Shown here: positions 54,261 to 62,622 of the stretch, one piece after another
Layout: each line of letters opens with the position of its first letter
Position numbering within the stretch: position 1 is the stretch's first letter
From: Vibrio rotiferianus CAIM 577 = LMG 21460
GTDB taxonomy: Bacteria > Pseudomonadota > Gammaproteobacteria > Enterobacterales > Vibrionaceae
Length of the DNA stretch: 64,000 nucleotides
NCBI RefSeq assembly: GCF_002741985.1
Contig: NZ_APHW01000104.1
Span: 124,001-188,000 of the forward strand
Direction of reading: 5' to 3'
Position numbers and translations under genes: made by a program
The notes under the pieces: model-generated
What the model saw: only the letters and a program-made list of their open reading frames with translations
The model's database searches: none
What the model was told of the DNA's origin: nothing

Positions 54261-54288
54261 AAGGAGGTGAGCACGAAACCTCCTTGTT
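54261..54288. terminator. Hairpin between converging genes
   Basis: Stem AAGGAGGT / ACCTCCTT with a 9-base loop followed by GTTTC; lies between the EAL gene and the nucleotidyltransferase gene stop. Confidence 0.55.
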
Positions 54289-54302
54289 TCATGTTTGCTT
54301 AG

Positions 54303-55085
54303 CTACTGGCTCGAATATAACGAAACGCCATTTAGGCTTTGTGCGAGCTTAGTACCAAATGTTTGATAAATCTTAATGGCTAAGGTTGAATCGGTGGTTT
54401 CACCAACAGCTAAGCGCAGTGCGTCATGAATCGCTTGTTTATCGTCAGGGTAGAATTTTAAGAGACTTTCTGAGCACTTATCTAGATCCGTGTACCAGCT
54501 GTCGTCTTCATGTGCGATGAGATAATAAGCTGTTCGTAATATCTTCTTTGCGATCGATTTACTTTTGATCGCTTCCGTCAAACTTTGATTATCTTTAATA
54601 GCGATGATGAAAGCTGCCAGATCATGATTGAGTTCGTGTGCAATTTTGATATTTGGCTTATGTTTGCAAAAGCCTACAGACAGGTCTTCTCCCCAAATGC
54701 AGCAGCAACAATGCTTTAACCAAAACTGCCATCGATATTTTTCTCTCGGGTTAAGAACTTCTTCAACATGGCCTGGGTCAAAGTCAATCTTACTGACGAT
54801 AGGGAATTGCAGCTGAAGATCGAGAGACAGATGGGCAAGGTACTTGGTATCTACGTCGTTGATTGGTTCATTAAATACCAAAGACAGATCCAAGTCTGAT
54901 AGAAAAGGTATAGCGCTGCCTTTTGCTATACTGCCATACAAGTAAACGCTATGAAGCGTGCCGGTAAGGCTTGATTGCAATGATTGCAGGGCTGTTTCAA
55001 TGAGGTGAGTAAACTCAGGTTGAATACAATCTTGTGAGCACGGGTTGATGATGTAGCCTTGATGATCTAATCCGTTATTTTTCAA
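54303..55085 (-). CDS. Nucleotidyltransferase-fold protein (aminoglycoside adenylyltransferase-like)
   Basis: 260 residues. SVYLYGSIAKGSAIPFLSDLDLSLVF (near 46-71) is the polymerase-beta-type nucleotidyltransferase motif with GS and paired Asp. The C-terminal half is helical, with KKILRTAYYLIAHED as in ANT/KNTase-like proteins. Could adenylylate a small molecule; whether it gives drug resistance cannot be told. Monocistronic. Confidence 0.65.
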   Translation of the reverse strand: MKNNGLDHQGYIINPCSQDCIQPEFTHLIETALQSLQSSLTGTLHSVYLYGSIAKGSAIPFLSDLDLSLVFNEPINDVDTKYLAHLSLDLQLQFPIVSKIDFDPGHVEEVLNPREKYRWQFWLKHCCCCIWGEDLSVGFCKHKPNIKIAHELNHDLAAFIIAIKDNQSLTEAIKSKSIAKKILRTAYYLIAHEDDSWYTDLDKCSESLLKFYPDDKQAIHDALRLAVGETTDSTLAIKIYQTFGTKLAQSLNGVSLYSSQ

Positions 55086-55133
55086 ATATCCACCTCCATA
55101 TGCGGCCGCGCGCTTGTTCGTTATGGGTTTAAA

Positions 55134-55337
55134 CTATCTTTTATTTCGCCAGTAAGTTACGAGAAAGGCGATAGCCGATAGCAATAGGAAAAACCAAGAA
55201 AGAGGTATGAAGCCAAAAGCCTCAACTAGAAAACCGTTTTCATCTATATAAGACGGAGCAGAACGGTAGAGTACAGCACATAATCCGCTAATTAGAACAA
55301 AGGTGATACTTAACCAATAGTTTTTTAGATAGTGCAT
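55134..55337 (-). CDS. Small two-helix membrane protein
   Basis: 67 residues with hydrophobic helices at about 8-24 and 42-61 and a basic C-terminus (YWRNKR). No family recognised. Spaced 48 bases from the start of the nucleotidyltransferase gene, possibly the same transcript. Confidence 0.5.
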   Translation of the reverse strand: MHYLKNYWLSITFVLISGLCAVLYRSAPSYIDENGFLVEAFGFIPLSWFFLLLSAIAFLVTYWRNKR

Positions 55338-55570
55338 TCTTCACCTTACTTCAATTTTACGACTAGTCTAATTAGATGGTACCTAAACTATCAAATCTAT
55401 TTGAAGGCGTCGAAATTAAAAATGCACACTAAAAGTGAAATGTTAATTATCGTTATTGAATTTTTTATCAATTGTCGTGAGCAAGGTTGGATTTTTAGTG
55501 CGCCGTGATTTCTATCATGTTAAAAAGTGCAAGAATGGAAAAACAAAAAACAATAATGGGTAAACACACG

Positions 55571-56092
55571 ATGAAAGTGAAAGGTTTCACGTTAATTGAG
55601 CTTGTTGTCGTCATCGTAGTTCTTGGCATTCTTGCTGTGGTCGCTGCTCCACGGTTTTTAGGTGTTACTACAGACGCACATGTCGCTTCAGTCCAAAGAA
55701 GCGGTGCATCTTTTAAAACGGCCATTAGCCTTGCACACTCTAAAGCGATGGCTATGAATGGCGGTGGTCCTGCGGATAATCTTCAAATCTACGGTGATGG
55801 GCCTGAAGACCAGCTAGATATCAACCAGTGGGGGTTTCCTGCTCAGCAATACCCTCCTTATGAGGAGTTTCCAACGTTAAATAATAGTGCGGACTGTATT
55901 TCAGTATGGAATGTTCTATTTGTTGAACCACCATCTATTTCGACATCCAACGACGTAAATCAGTCAGAATATCAGGCAAATTATATTAACCCTGGCCAAT
56001 GTCGTTATAACTATAATCCGCTGCCAGAGTTATCTATCTTTTATAACTCGCAAACGGGCGATGTCATTATTGATGACGACCCGGATTCATAA
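55571..56092 (+). CDS. Orphan type IV pilin-like protein (MSHA-type)
   Basis: About 173 residues from ATG 55571: the leader MKVKGF is cut before FTLIELVVVIVVLGILAVVA, a class IVa prepilin signature with Glu5, very similar to MSHA pilins. In-frame upstream Met codons exist (55556 and before), and the best start is uncertain because no strong ribosome site is seen. The C-terminal part has two Cys (SADCISV and GQCRYN) forming a D-loop-type disulfide. No pilus assembly genes lie nearby. Confidence 0.75.
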   Translation: MKVKGFTLIELVVVIVVLGILAVVAAPRFLGVTTDAHVASVQRSGASFKTAISLAHSKAMAMNGGGPADNLQIYGDGPEDQLDINQWGFPAQQYPPYEEFPTLNNSADCISVWNVLFVEPPSISTSNDVNQSEYQANYINPGQCRYNYNPLPELSIFYNSQTGDVIIDDDPDS

Positions 56093-56104
56093 CTAATAAA
56101 TTAT

Positions 56105-56131
56105 AAAGAGCCGCATTATGCGGCTCTTTTT
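56105..56131 (+). terminator. Terminator after the pilin gene
   Basis: Long stem AAAGAGCCGC / GCGGCTCTTT with loop ATTAT followed by TTTC. Confidence 0.85.
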
Positions 56132-56272
56132 CTATCGTTAATCATAACCGCTTAATCACAAAACTTTACTCTAATTAGCGATGTAATACTCTGTCGTGAA
56201 ATGGCAATTATATCTTCGGGCAGCTCGATATGATGCACCTGTATTGAGACAACTGACTCGGAGATAGAAACC

Positions 56273-57535
56273 ATGAGTATCGTAATTAAAAATGCAAACG
56301 TGTTTAACGGTGTGGATGAGCAACTTCTGAAGAACGTGGACCTTCTGATTGAAAACAACTTAATCACACAAATCGGGAAAGTGGATGACTCGAAGGCAGA
56401 GAAAATCATTGATGCCGAAGGCAAAACGGTCATGCCAGGTCTGATTGATGCACACGTACACATCACGTTATCTGCACCTTTTAACGTAATTGATACGATG
56501 ACTCGTGAAGAAGTGGCGATTCGCTCAGCAAAGATCTCTGAAGAAATGCTAATGCGTGGTTTTACTACGATTCGAGATGTTGCTGGTAACACCCTTGGTT
56601 TGAAGAAAAGCATCGATAATGGCTATGCAAAAGGTCCTCGCATTCTGCCATCAATGGCGGCAATTTCTCAAACTAGTGGTCATTCAGATTACCGTCAAAA
56701 TCAAGCTCAAGAACGTTTAGCAAACGGGCATGAAGATTCGCCAATGATGAAGTTAGGGGCGATGAAAGTAGCTGATGGCCGAGCGGAGGTGCTCAAAGCG
56801 GTTCGTGAACAACTATTCATGGGTGCATCTCAGATCAAAATCATGGCTGGCGGCGGCGCATCTTCAACGTTTGATCCACTAGACACGCTGCAATACACAC
56901 TGGATGAAATGAAAGCCGCTGTTGAAGCTGCTAGTGATTACGGTACGTATGTCGCTGCTCATATTCATACCGCAGATGCAATGCGAAGAGCGGCAGAGGC
57001 GGGGGTGATGTCCTTCGAGCATGCAACTATCATGGATGACGACATCGCTCAAACGATTAAAGAGAAAGGTATTTGGGTTATTCCATCTTACTTTACTTCA
57101 TCTTTAATTGCAGAGCGTAAGATTCCGCTACCAAACGAAGAGACTTATCGCAAAACTGAGCGAGTAGGCAAAGCAATGTTTAAATCTGCAGAGCTTATCA
57201 AAAAGTACGATATTCAAAACCTAGCATTTGGTACCGACTGTGTAGGTGAAACCAACGTTCATGCAACGCAATTGAATGAGCTTGGTGCGATTGAAAAAAC
57301 GTTCGATACCATTACAGCGCTTCGCATGGCAACGTCGAACTGTGGACGCCTATTTGAAATGTCGACATACCAACACCCGTACCAAGAAGGAAAACTGGGA
57401 CAAATCGTCGAGGGTGCTTATGCAGACTTGTTGATCATCGATGGTAACCCCCTTGATGGCGTTGAGTGTGTCGCAAATACAGAGACACAGAAGCTAATTA
57501 TGAAAGATGGTGTTGTATACAAAAACACTCTATAA
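56273..57535 (+). CDS. Metal-dependent amidohydrolase (imidazolonepropionase/prolidase-like)
   Basis: 420 residues of the amidohydrolase superfamily. GLIDAHVHI gives the HxH metal pair, IKIMAGGGASS the bridging Lys region, AAHIHTADAMRRA and SFEHATIMDD the later His ligands, and LAFGTDCVGE the catalytic Asp. The N-terminal small beta-domain (VIKNANVFNG) and C-terminal return (GKLGQIVEGAYADLLIIDGNP) are complete. Related proteins hydrolyse dipeptides or cyclic amides; substrate unknown. No signal peptide, so cytoplasmic. Confidence 0.85.
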   Translation: MSIVIKNANVFNGVDEQLLKNVDLLIENNLITQIGKVDDSKAEKIIDAEGKTVMPGLIDAHVHITLSAPFNVIDTMTREEVAIRSAKISEEMLMRGFTTIRDVAGNTLGLKKSIDNGYAKGPRILPSMAAISQTSGHSDYRQNQAQERLANGHEDSPMMKLGAMKVADGRAEVLKAVREQLFMGASQIKIMAGGGASSTFDPLDTLQYTLDEMKAAVEAASDYGTYVAAHIHTADAMRRAAEAGVMSFEHATIMDDDIAQTIKEKGIWVIPSYFTSSLIAERKIPLPNEETYRKTERVGKAMFKSAELIKKYDIQNLAFGTDCVGETNVHATQLNELGAIEKTFDTITALRMATSNCGRLFEMSTYQHPYQEGKLGQIVEGAYADLLIIDGNPLDGVECVANTETQKLIMKDGVVYKNTL

Positions 57536-57556
57536 ATAAGTTACTTTCTACACTAG

Positions 57557-57582
57557 CGGCGCTCATTGAGTGCCGTTTTTTT
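57557..57582 (+). terminator. Terminator after the amidohydrolase gene
   Basis: Stem CGGCGCTC / GAGTGCCG with loop ATT and one wobble pair, followed by seven T. Confidence 0.8.
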
Positions 57583-57690
57583 ATGTGTAAAAAAGCCGGC
57601 AAGCTTAATTTGTGCTTGTCGTGATGTGGCAATTAATCTCGGCTGCAGGCGGTATATTGAAGATAATTTCCGACAACAGAGAGAAACATT

Positions 57691-59121
57691 ATGTCTCATC
57701 ATTTCAAAGACTACCGCCCTTTACTAGAACGTTCACTAGAACATGCGACCGCTTACCTAGAGTCACTAGGCGAGCGTCCTGTTGATAAAGAAACCACATC
57801 TCAGCAGCTAAGAGAGTTGATTGGAGGTGATTTACCGAGTGGTGCGAGTGAGCCAGGAAAAGTCATTGATGATATGGTGAATGCACTGGATGCAGGCCTA
57901 GTAGCGTCAGGTGGACCCCGTTTCTTTGGTTACGCAATTGGCGGTACATTTCCAGCGTCTTTAGCGGCTGATTGGTTAGTCAGTGCATGGGATCAGAATG
58001 TCCCTTACTATGTTTCTAGCCCTGCGATGGCAGTCGCTGAAGAAACCGCGGCAGAGTGGATGGTAGAGTTGCTTGGTCTCACTCCAGGATCGGCCGTTGG
58101 CTTTACGTCAGGAGCACAAGAGGCGATCTACACATCTCTCATTACTGCACGCAACTCGCTGCTTGCTAAAGCCGATTGGGATGTGGCGACAAAAGGCTTG
58201 TATGGTGCACCGCGTATTAATGTAGTGGTGAGTGACCAAATCCATTCAACTATCAAGCGAGCGCTTTCTATGATTGGCCTAGGCGTAGATTGCATTCACA
58301 AAGTACCGACGGACAACAATCTGCGTTTGATTCCATCAGAACTGAACCGAGTTCTGTCTGATTGCAATGGACCTACGCTAGTTTGTGCTCAGGCTGGTTG
58401 TATCGACTCCGGTGCCTTTGACCCATTTGATGAAATTGCAGATGCGGTCGCAGCGCATGAAAACGCGTGGTTGCATGTTGATGGTGCGATTGGCCTTTGG
58501 GCTGCAGCGAGCGACAGCCAGAAACACCTATTGAAAGGCATTGAGCGAGCGGACTCGATTGATACTGATGGTCATAAATGGTTTAACATGCCTTACGATT
58601 GCGGCATGGTAATTGTCAAAGACCCTAGCAAAATTACGAGCGCGATGGGTGGCAGTAATATGGGTGATTACTTGAATGATGCCATGGAGAAACCGGACCG
58701 AAATGCGATCAACTTTGGCATCGCGGCATCACGACGTGCACGAGGCTTACCTGTGTATGCTGCATTCAAGTCATTGGGTAAAGAGGGTATTGTTGCCCAT
58801 CTAGACAATTGTGTCACGTTAGCAAAGCGTATGGCAGATAAGTTAGCGCAAGTAGAAGGGGTTACCATCCTTAATGATGTGGTGTCTAACCGATTCTCTG
58901 CGCAGTTTGGCATTGGTGATGATGAATATCGTAATGAACTTACTGATCGTGTCGTACATCGGTTGCAGCAAGAGGGATTCTTATACCCATCAACATCAGG
59001 TTATAAAGGTCTAAAAACCATGTTGTTCTCGGTGCTCAACTATCACACCTCAGAACAAGATATTGATCAATCAGCAGAAAAGATCATTCAAGCCTATAAG
59101 GCAGAACTGGCACTGATGTAG
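57691..59121 (+). CDS. PLP-dependent group II decarboxylase
   Basis: 476 residues of the glutamate/aromatic amino-acid decarboxylase fold. The PLP-binding Lys lies in DTDGHKWFNMPYD, the Asp in LHVDGAIGLWAA, with GFTSGAQEAIYTSLITARN binding phosphate. Substrate is not clear: glutamate, aromatic amino acids, diaminobutyrate or cysteine sulfinate are possible in the family. Good AGAGAG-type ribosome site. Monocistronic with a strong terminator. Confidence 0.85.
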   Translation: MSHHFKDYRPLLERSLEHATAYLESLGERPVDKETTSQQLRELIGGDLPSGASEPGKVIDDMVNALDAGLVASGGPRFFGYAIGGTFPASLAADWLVSAWDQNVPYYVSSPAMAVAEETAAEWMVELLGLTPGSAVGFTSGAQEAIYTSLITARNSLLAKADWDVATKGLYGAPRINVVVSDQIHSTIKRALSMIGLGVDCIHKVPTDNNLRLIPSELNRVLSDCNGPTLVCAQAGCIDSGAFDPFDEIADAVAAHENAWLHVDGAIGLWAAASDSQKHLLKGIERADSIDTDGHKWFNMPYDCGMVIVKDPSKITSAMGGSNMGDYLNDAMEKPDRNAINFGIAASRRARGLPVYAAFKSLGKEGIVAHLDNCVTLAKRMADKLAQVEGVTILNDVVSNRFSAQFGIGDDEYRNELTDRVVHRLQQEGFLYPSTSGYKGLKTMLFSVLNYHTSEQDIDQSAEKIIQAYKAELALM

Positions 59122-59146
59122 TTTCTATTTTAGAACCCTGCCTTTT

Positions 59147-59176
59147 AAAAACCGCACTTTGTTAAGTGCGGTTTTT
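59147..59176 (+). terminator. Terminator after the decarboxylase gene
   Basis: Perfect stem AACCGCACTT / AAGTGCGGTT with loop TGTT followed by TTTGTTTT. The rest of the 59177-59394 gap shows no gene. Confidence 0.88.
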
Positions 59177-59394
59177 GTTTTAACGATTCATGTATGGAAG
59201 TCACTTAATCCTTTCATTCCTGGGCATGTGAAAGTCCGTTTTTGTAGCTGACAGACTTAAGCTCACTTGAGGTAGAGAGTAGGCTCGAAACTCGTGTAAG
59301 GGAGTTTGGGTGCCTTATTTAGTAAGGCTTCGGTTTAGTGCATGCACTGTTGCGGTAGAAATGGTTACTTGAAACGCCTTGGGGCAAATCTCTA

Positions 59395-59427
59395 GAAAAA
59401 AGCCACCACTAAACAGTGATGGCTTTG
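59395..59427 (-). terminator. Terminator of the small exported protein gene
   Basis: Stem AAGCCACCACT / AGTGATGGCTT (one mismatch), with six A at 59396-59401 giving the T run on the minus strand. Confidence 0.75.
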
Positions 59428-59443
59428 TAGTAATTTGGTGTTA

Positions 59444-59764
59444 CTAGTATTTCACAAACAACATTTTTCGTAGGCTATTGCAGCGAGACTTATCCAACGG
59501 GTCACCTAGGTAATCTCCGTCTTCAGCGGCTTTCTTCATTACCAGCGCTCTTGCGCGGTCACCACTATCAAGATCTTGATACTCTTCCAAGGTCTTTAGC
59601 TTGAGCAAGCGGTATTTTGATTTGTCTTTGCTAGATGCAATGTGATCGTAGCAGTAACTCATCGCACCTGCATTAGCACCAATCTTACTAGCGTCTGTAA
59701 TCGCGTAAGCATTAAAGCCAATTGTGCTCGTCAATAAAATCAAAAGGGCATTGCGTGCTTTCAT
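59444..59764 (-). CDS. Small exported protein of unknown function
   Basis: 106 residues with a Sec signal (MKARNALLILLTSTIGFNAY then A). The mature part has two Cys (MSYCYDHI and KSRCNSLRKM) likely joined by a disulfide, and is helical and charged. No domain recognised. Confidence 0.6.
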   Translation of the reverse strand: MKARNALLILLTSTIGFNAYAITDASKIGANAGAMSYCYDHIASSKDKSKYRLLKLKTLEEYQDLDSGDRARALVMKKAAEDGDYLGDPLDKSRCNSLRKMLFVKY

Positions 59765-60034
59765 TTCTCTTTCCTAATTCAAACAAGTTGATAAGTAAGA
59801 TAAAGGGGAATGTCTTATAAAAATTGCCATTTAGCGACAGTGGCAAACCTCAAAGAGAAACCGAGTGTGTGGTACAGAAAGTGTACGAGTGAACCTGAAG
59901 ATCAAATAAATGACACTAATTCGGGTTAATACCTATACAGCTACAATGGACTACGTGAATTGTCTATTTTTCACAACTCTCAAAAGGGGTGAAGTGCTCT
60001 CGGATGATAAACTTGATTCAAAGCTCTAATTTAA

Positions 60035-60058
60035 GAGCCGCACCTCGCGGCTCCTTTT
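60035..60058 (+). terminator. Terminator-like hairpin with no gene upstream on the same strand
   Basis: Stem GAGCCGC / GCGGCTC with loop ACCTC followed by CTTTTA. The plus-strand stretch 59765-60034 before it holds no gene, so it may end a small RNA or serve the minus-strand DUF4432 gene that stops at 60074. Confidence 0.55.
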
Positions 60059-60073
60059 ATTGCCGAAGCATTG

Positions 60074-61300
60074 TTAATTATCTAGGTTTACGAGTGGTTT
60101 GTTGATCAGTTCCACTTTTTGACCCTGTTGGATTTTAGCGACTTCAGTGAGTGCTTGTTTGACTTCATTTTGGTTTCTAAGTACTGAATAAGTTAGATCA
60201 AAGTGTTTGCTTTCACCTGCTCGTATGGTCGGAACTAAGCCTAATGGGCGTTGGTACTTCGTGTTGTAGGCGTAACTGGTTCCGGGCTCAATGCCAGTCA
60301 CATAACCCTGTTTGTATGTATCGGTATTTTTCCATAGTGTCAGCACAGGCAGTTGCTCTACGTTATAACTGAGCGCCACACCTTTATCGCTTTTTTTGTT
60401 GTGAAGCACCGCTAAACTTTGTCCGGAATCGTCACCTATTGGCTTCAAGTTAAAAACCATTTCATCATAGCTTTTTGTTGGTCCTTGATAGGTTTGCCAA
60501 CTATCTAAGCCCGCCTTTGCATAGTTGTTGAATGGAGAGACTTCCTTGACTGCTGCGGAAAACTTCGCCCCTTTTTCAAGAATAGGTCTACCAAAGTTAG
60601 AGTGGTAAATAATCTGGTACTCGTCATCGTAGTCAGACATGTTGGTTAACTTATCGTGTAGAGAGAATGAGTTGCTACCTGGCAGTATTGATAACTCTGT
60701 ATGAGTCACCAGTTCTGCTTTTTTGAAAGTGCGTTCTGAAACGGTACCTTGCACCCTAATTCTGTGTGGGGGATTATCATCAATGATCACTTTTACTGTA
60801 GAAGCGGGTGTATTTTGGACTCGACCATGCAGGCTTAGAAGCTGACCGTTATCATCAACGCCCGGGTGACCTGTCCATTCATACCCACAACGTACAAGCA
60901 TTTCATTGAATCCATCGAGCCAACCAAGACCATTGCGACTTTCCAGCTCGATGAATGCTGGGTTTACGATCTCTTTGACAGGTGAGTCCCAGCCAAGAAT
61001 TCGCTCTCCATCCATTTTGACATCAAAGATGCCCATCCCACGAGTAGGGATAAGCGTAACTTCCAAAATGCCGTTGTCTATGACGAGAACATCAACACCA
61101 AATTGTTTTCCACCGTGCAAACGTTTTTTTTCAATGCTGAAGGGCAAGTCTGGATTAAAGCCGAGGGAGCGACTAGTCATTTTCCAATCTCCAACATCTT
61201 GATTTAAAGCAGAATTAGTTAGAACAAATTCTGCTGAAGAAACAGGTAGGGTAGTGAGTCCAAGTAGCATAGCGGTACAAGCGATGTACGAATTTTTCAT
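60074..61300 (-). CDS. Exported DUF4432 (aldose 1-epimerase-like) protein
   Basis: 408 residues with a Sec signal (MKNSYIACTAMLLGLTTLPV then SSA). FGVDVLVIDNGILEVTLIPT plus RGMGIFDV, NEMLVRCGYEWTGHPG and LSLHGRVQNTPAS match the DUF4432 galactose-mutarotase-like fold. Related to periplasmic sugar handling; substrate unknown. Two operator-like palindromes lie upstream (61336-61353 and 61448-61466), suggesting control by a LacI-family repressor. Confidence 0.8.
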   Translation of the reverse strand: MKNSYIACTAMLLGLTTLPVSSAEFVLTNSALNQDVGDWKMTSRSLGFNPDLPFSIEKKRLHGGKQFGVDVLVIDNGILEVTLIPTRGMGIFDVKMDGERILGWDSPVKEIVNPAFIELESRNGLGWLDGFNEMLVRCGYEWTGHPGVDDNGQLLSLHGRVQNTPASTVKVIIDDNPPHRIRVQGTVSERTFKKAELVTHTELSILPGSNSFSLHDKLTNMSDYDDEYQIIYHSNFGRPILEKGAKFSAAVKEVSPFNNYAKAGLDSWQTYQGPTKSYDEMVFNLKPIGDDSGQSLAVLHNKKSDKGVALSYNVEQLPVLTLWKNTDTYKQGYVTGIEPGTSYAYNTKYQRPLGLVPTIRAGESKHFDLTYSVLRNQNEVKQALTEVAKIQQGQKVELINKPLVNLDN

Positions 61301-61335
61301 CCTTTATTCCTTATTTATTTTTCAAATCTAAGTAT

Positions 61336-61353
61336 TGCTGAATCGATTCAGCA
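61336..61353. promoter_or_regulatory. Perfect 18-bp LacI-type palindrome (proximal)
   Basis: TGCTGAATCGATTCAGCA is fully symmetric with a central CG, as in LacI/GalR-family operators. It is 36 bases upstream of the DUF4432 start, where repressor binding would block the promoter. Confidence 0.65.
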
Positions 61354-61447
61354 TTATTATATAAATTGCTCTATTTTTGAGCAAAGCAGGCTGGTATGAG
61401 TTGTGATCAATATGCTCATTAAAGGGGGTTTTAATGATCTTTTTGAT

Positions 61448-61466
61448 TGCTGAATCAAATTCAGCA
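61448..61466. promoter_or_regulatory. Second copy of the LacI-type palindrome (distal)
   Basis: TGCTGAAT / ATTCAGCA arms around CAA, the same arms as the proximal site, about 112 bases away, a distance that would allow looping. Confidence 0.6.
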
Positions 61467-61930
61467 GAAATATCGGGCGGAGAAATGAATGTAGTTTTGC
61501 TGAAGCTCGCTCTTAGTTAACTAAATAGGATCTTCAAACAACTCGGAGGCACCTAGCTATTCCGGTTCGTTGTTTTCCTTGCTGTACTGAGCGATTTTAA
61601 CGGACACGAAACGTTTACATTTTGGTGCTGAGGATTCGCTGAGGTGAAGTGGTATGCCATTCCTTGGTCAATTAACAAACTTAAAAATAAAATGTGTTGA
61701 AAATATTTGAGTTCATTGCATTTGTCTTTGTTTGTACTTTTGATAAGAACGGAGTTCTCATGACTCTTTGTATCTATAATTTGCGTTATAAATGTTCTAA
61801 TTGTTGATTTTAATTGATTTTATGTTTCTGTTTTTACGTGTTAAATCTTCATAAATTCTACCTTTTCTCAAGTTTTAGTAATGATTGTTGTCGAAATAAT
61901 TCGACTGTTTCTGTCATTTTTTCTAGATAA

Positions 61931-61992
61931 TTAGTTTGAGTTCGAACTAAATTTAAGGCATTTTATATTTAACTAACCGTTCAATTAAAAAT
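61931..61992. promoter_or_regulatory. betI upstream region with inverted repeats
   Basis: TTAGTTTGAGTTCGAACTAA (61931-61950) has TTAGTT / AACTAA arms around a symmetric AGTTCGAACT core, and AACTAACCGTTCAATTAA follows just before the betI ribosome site. BetI autoregulates through such AT-rich dyads; assignment is by position. The rest of the 61301-62006 gap is AT-rich with no gene seen apart from the two LacI-type sites. Confidence 0.4.
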
Positions 61993-62006
61993 AACAAGGA
62001 TGCAAA

Positions 62007-62606
62007 ATGCCCAAGGTTGGGATGCCTGAAATCAGAAAACCGCAGCTAGTCAAAGCGACGATGTCGGTCATTGACAGAGTTGGTTTACACGCCGCGAGTA
62101 TCTTGTTGATCAGCAAAGAAGCAGGGGTATCAACGGGGATCATTAATCACTATTTCGGTGGAAAGCACGGTCTGTTAGAAGAGACCATGCGTGAGATCCT
62201 GCGCCAGCTTTCTGCCACAATCAAAGAGAACCTAAGCCAACTACCGGCTGATGCGCATCATCAACGTATTAATGCCATCATCGACGGCAACTTTGTGGGT
62301 TTCCAAGCCGAGAACCAAGTGGCAAAAACTTGGTTGGCATTCTGGTCTTACTCCATGCATGACGCGCAACTCAAACGTCTGCAACGAGTGAATGAAAGAC
62401 GTCTACTTTCTCACCTAAAAAAAGAATTAAAAGCGTTACTGGATCAAGACCAAGCAGAGCTAGTAGCGCATGGTATTGCGTCACTGATTGATGGCATTTG
62501 GCTGCGCGGAACGCTCAACCCGCAAGGCATCGATGCCGAGAAAGCACGCGTCATCATCAACGACTATCTCGATAAACAGCTCACGTTCTACTCAAAACTA
62601 AAATAA
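62007..62606 (+). CDS. betI: Transcriptional repressor BetI
   Basis: TetR-family regulator of choline-to-betaine genes. 199 residues beginning MPKVGMPEIRKPQLVKATM, with helix-turn-helix SKEAGVSTGIINHYFGGKHGLLEE and a ligand domain with WLAFWSYSMHDAQLKRLQRVN, all typical of BetI. It should respond to choline and control betIBA. First gene of the operon, 16 bases before betB. Confidence 0.93.
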   Translation: MPKVGMPEIRKPQLVKATMSVIDRVGLHAASILLISKEAGVSTGIINHYFGGKHGLLEETMREILRQLSATIKENLSQLPADAHHQRINAIIDGNFVGFQAENQVAKTWLAFWSYSMHDAQLKRLQRVNERRLLSHLKKELKALLDQDQAELVAHGIASLIDGIWLRGTLNPQGIDAEKARVIINDYLDKQLTFYSKLK

Positions 62607-62622
62607 AGAGTCAAACCTTCAA

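Noticed and set aside
55085..55134. attC-like site between the nucleotidyltransferase and small membrane protein genes
   Set aside because: CCATA/TATGG ends around a GC-rich centre were seen, but core sites do not fit the RYYYAAC/GTTRRRY pattern.
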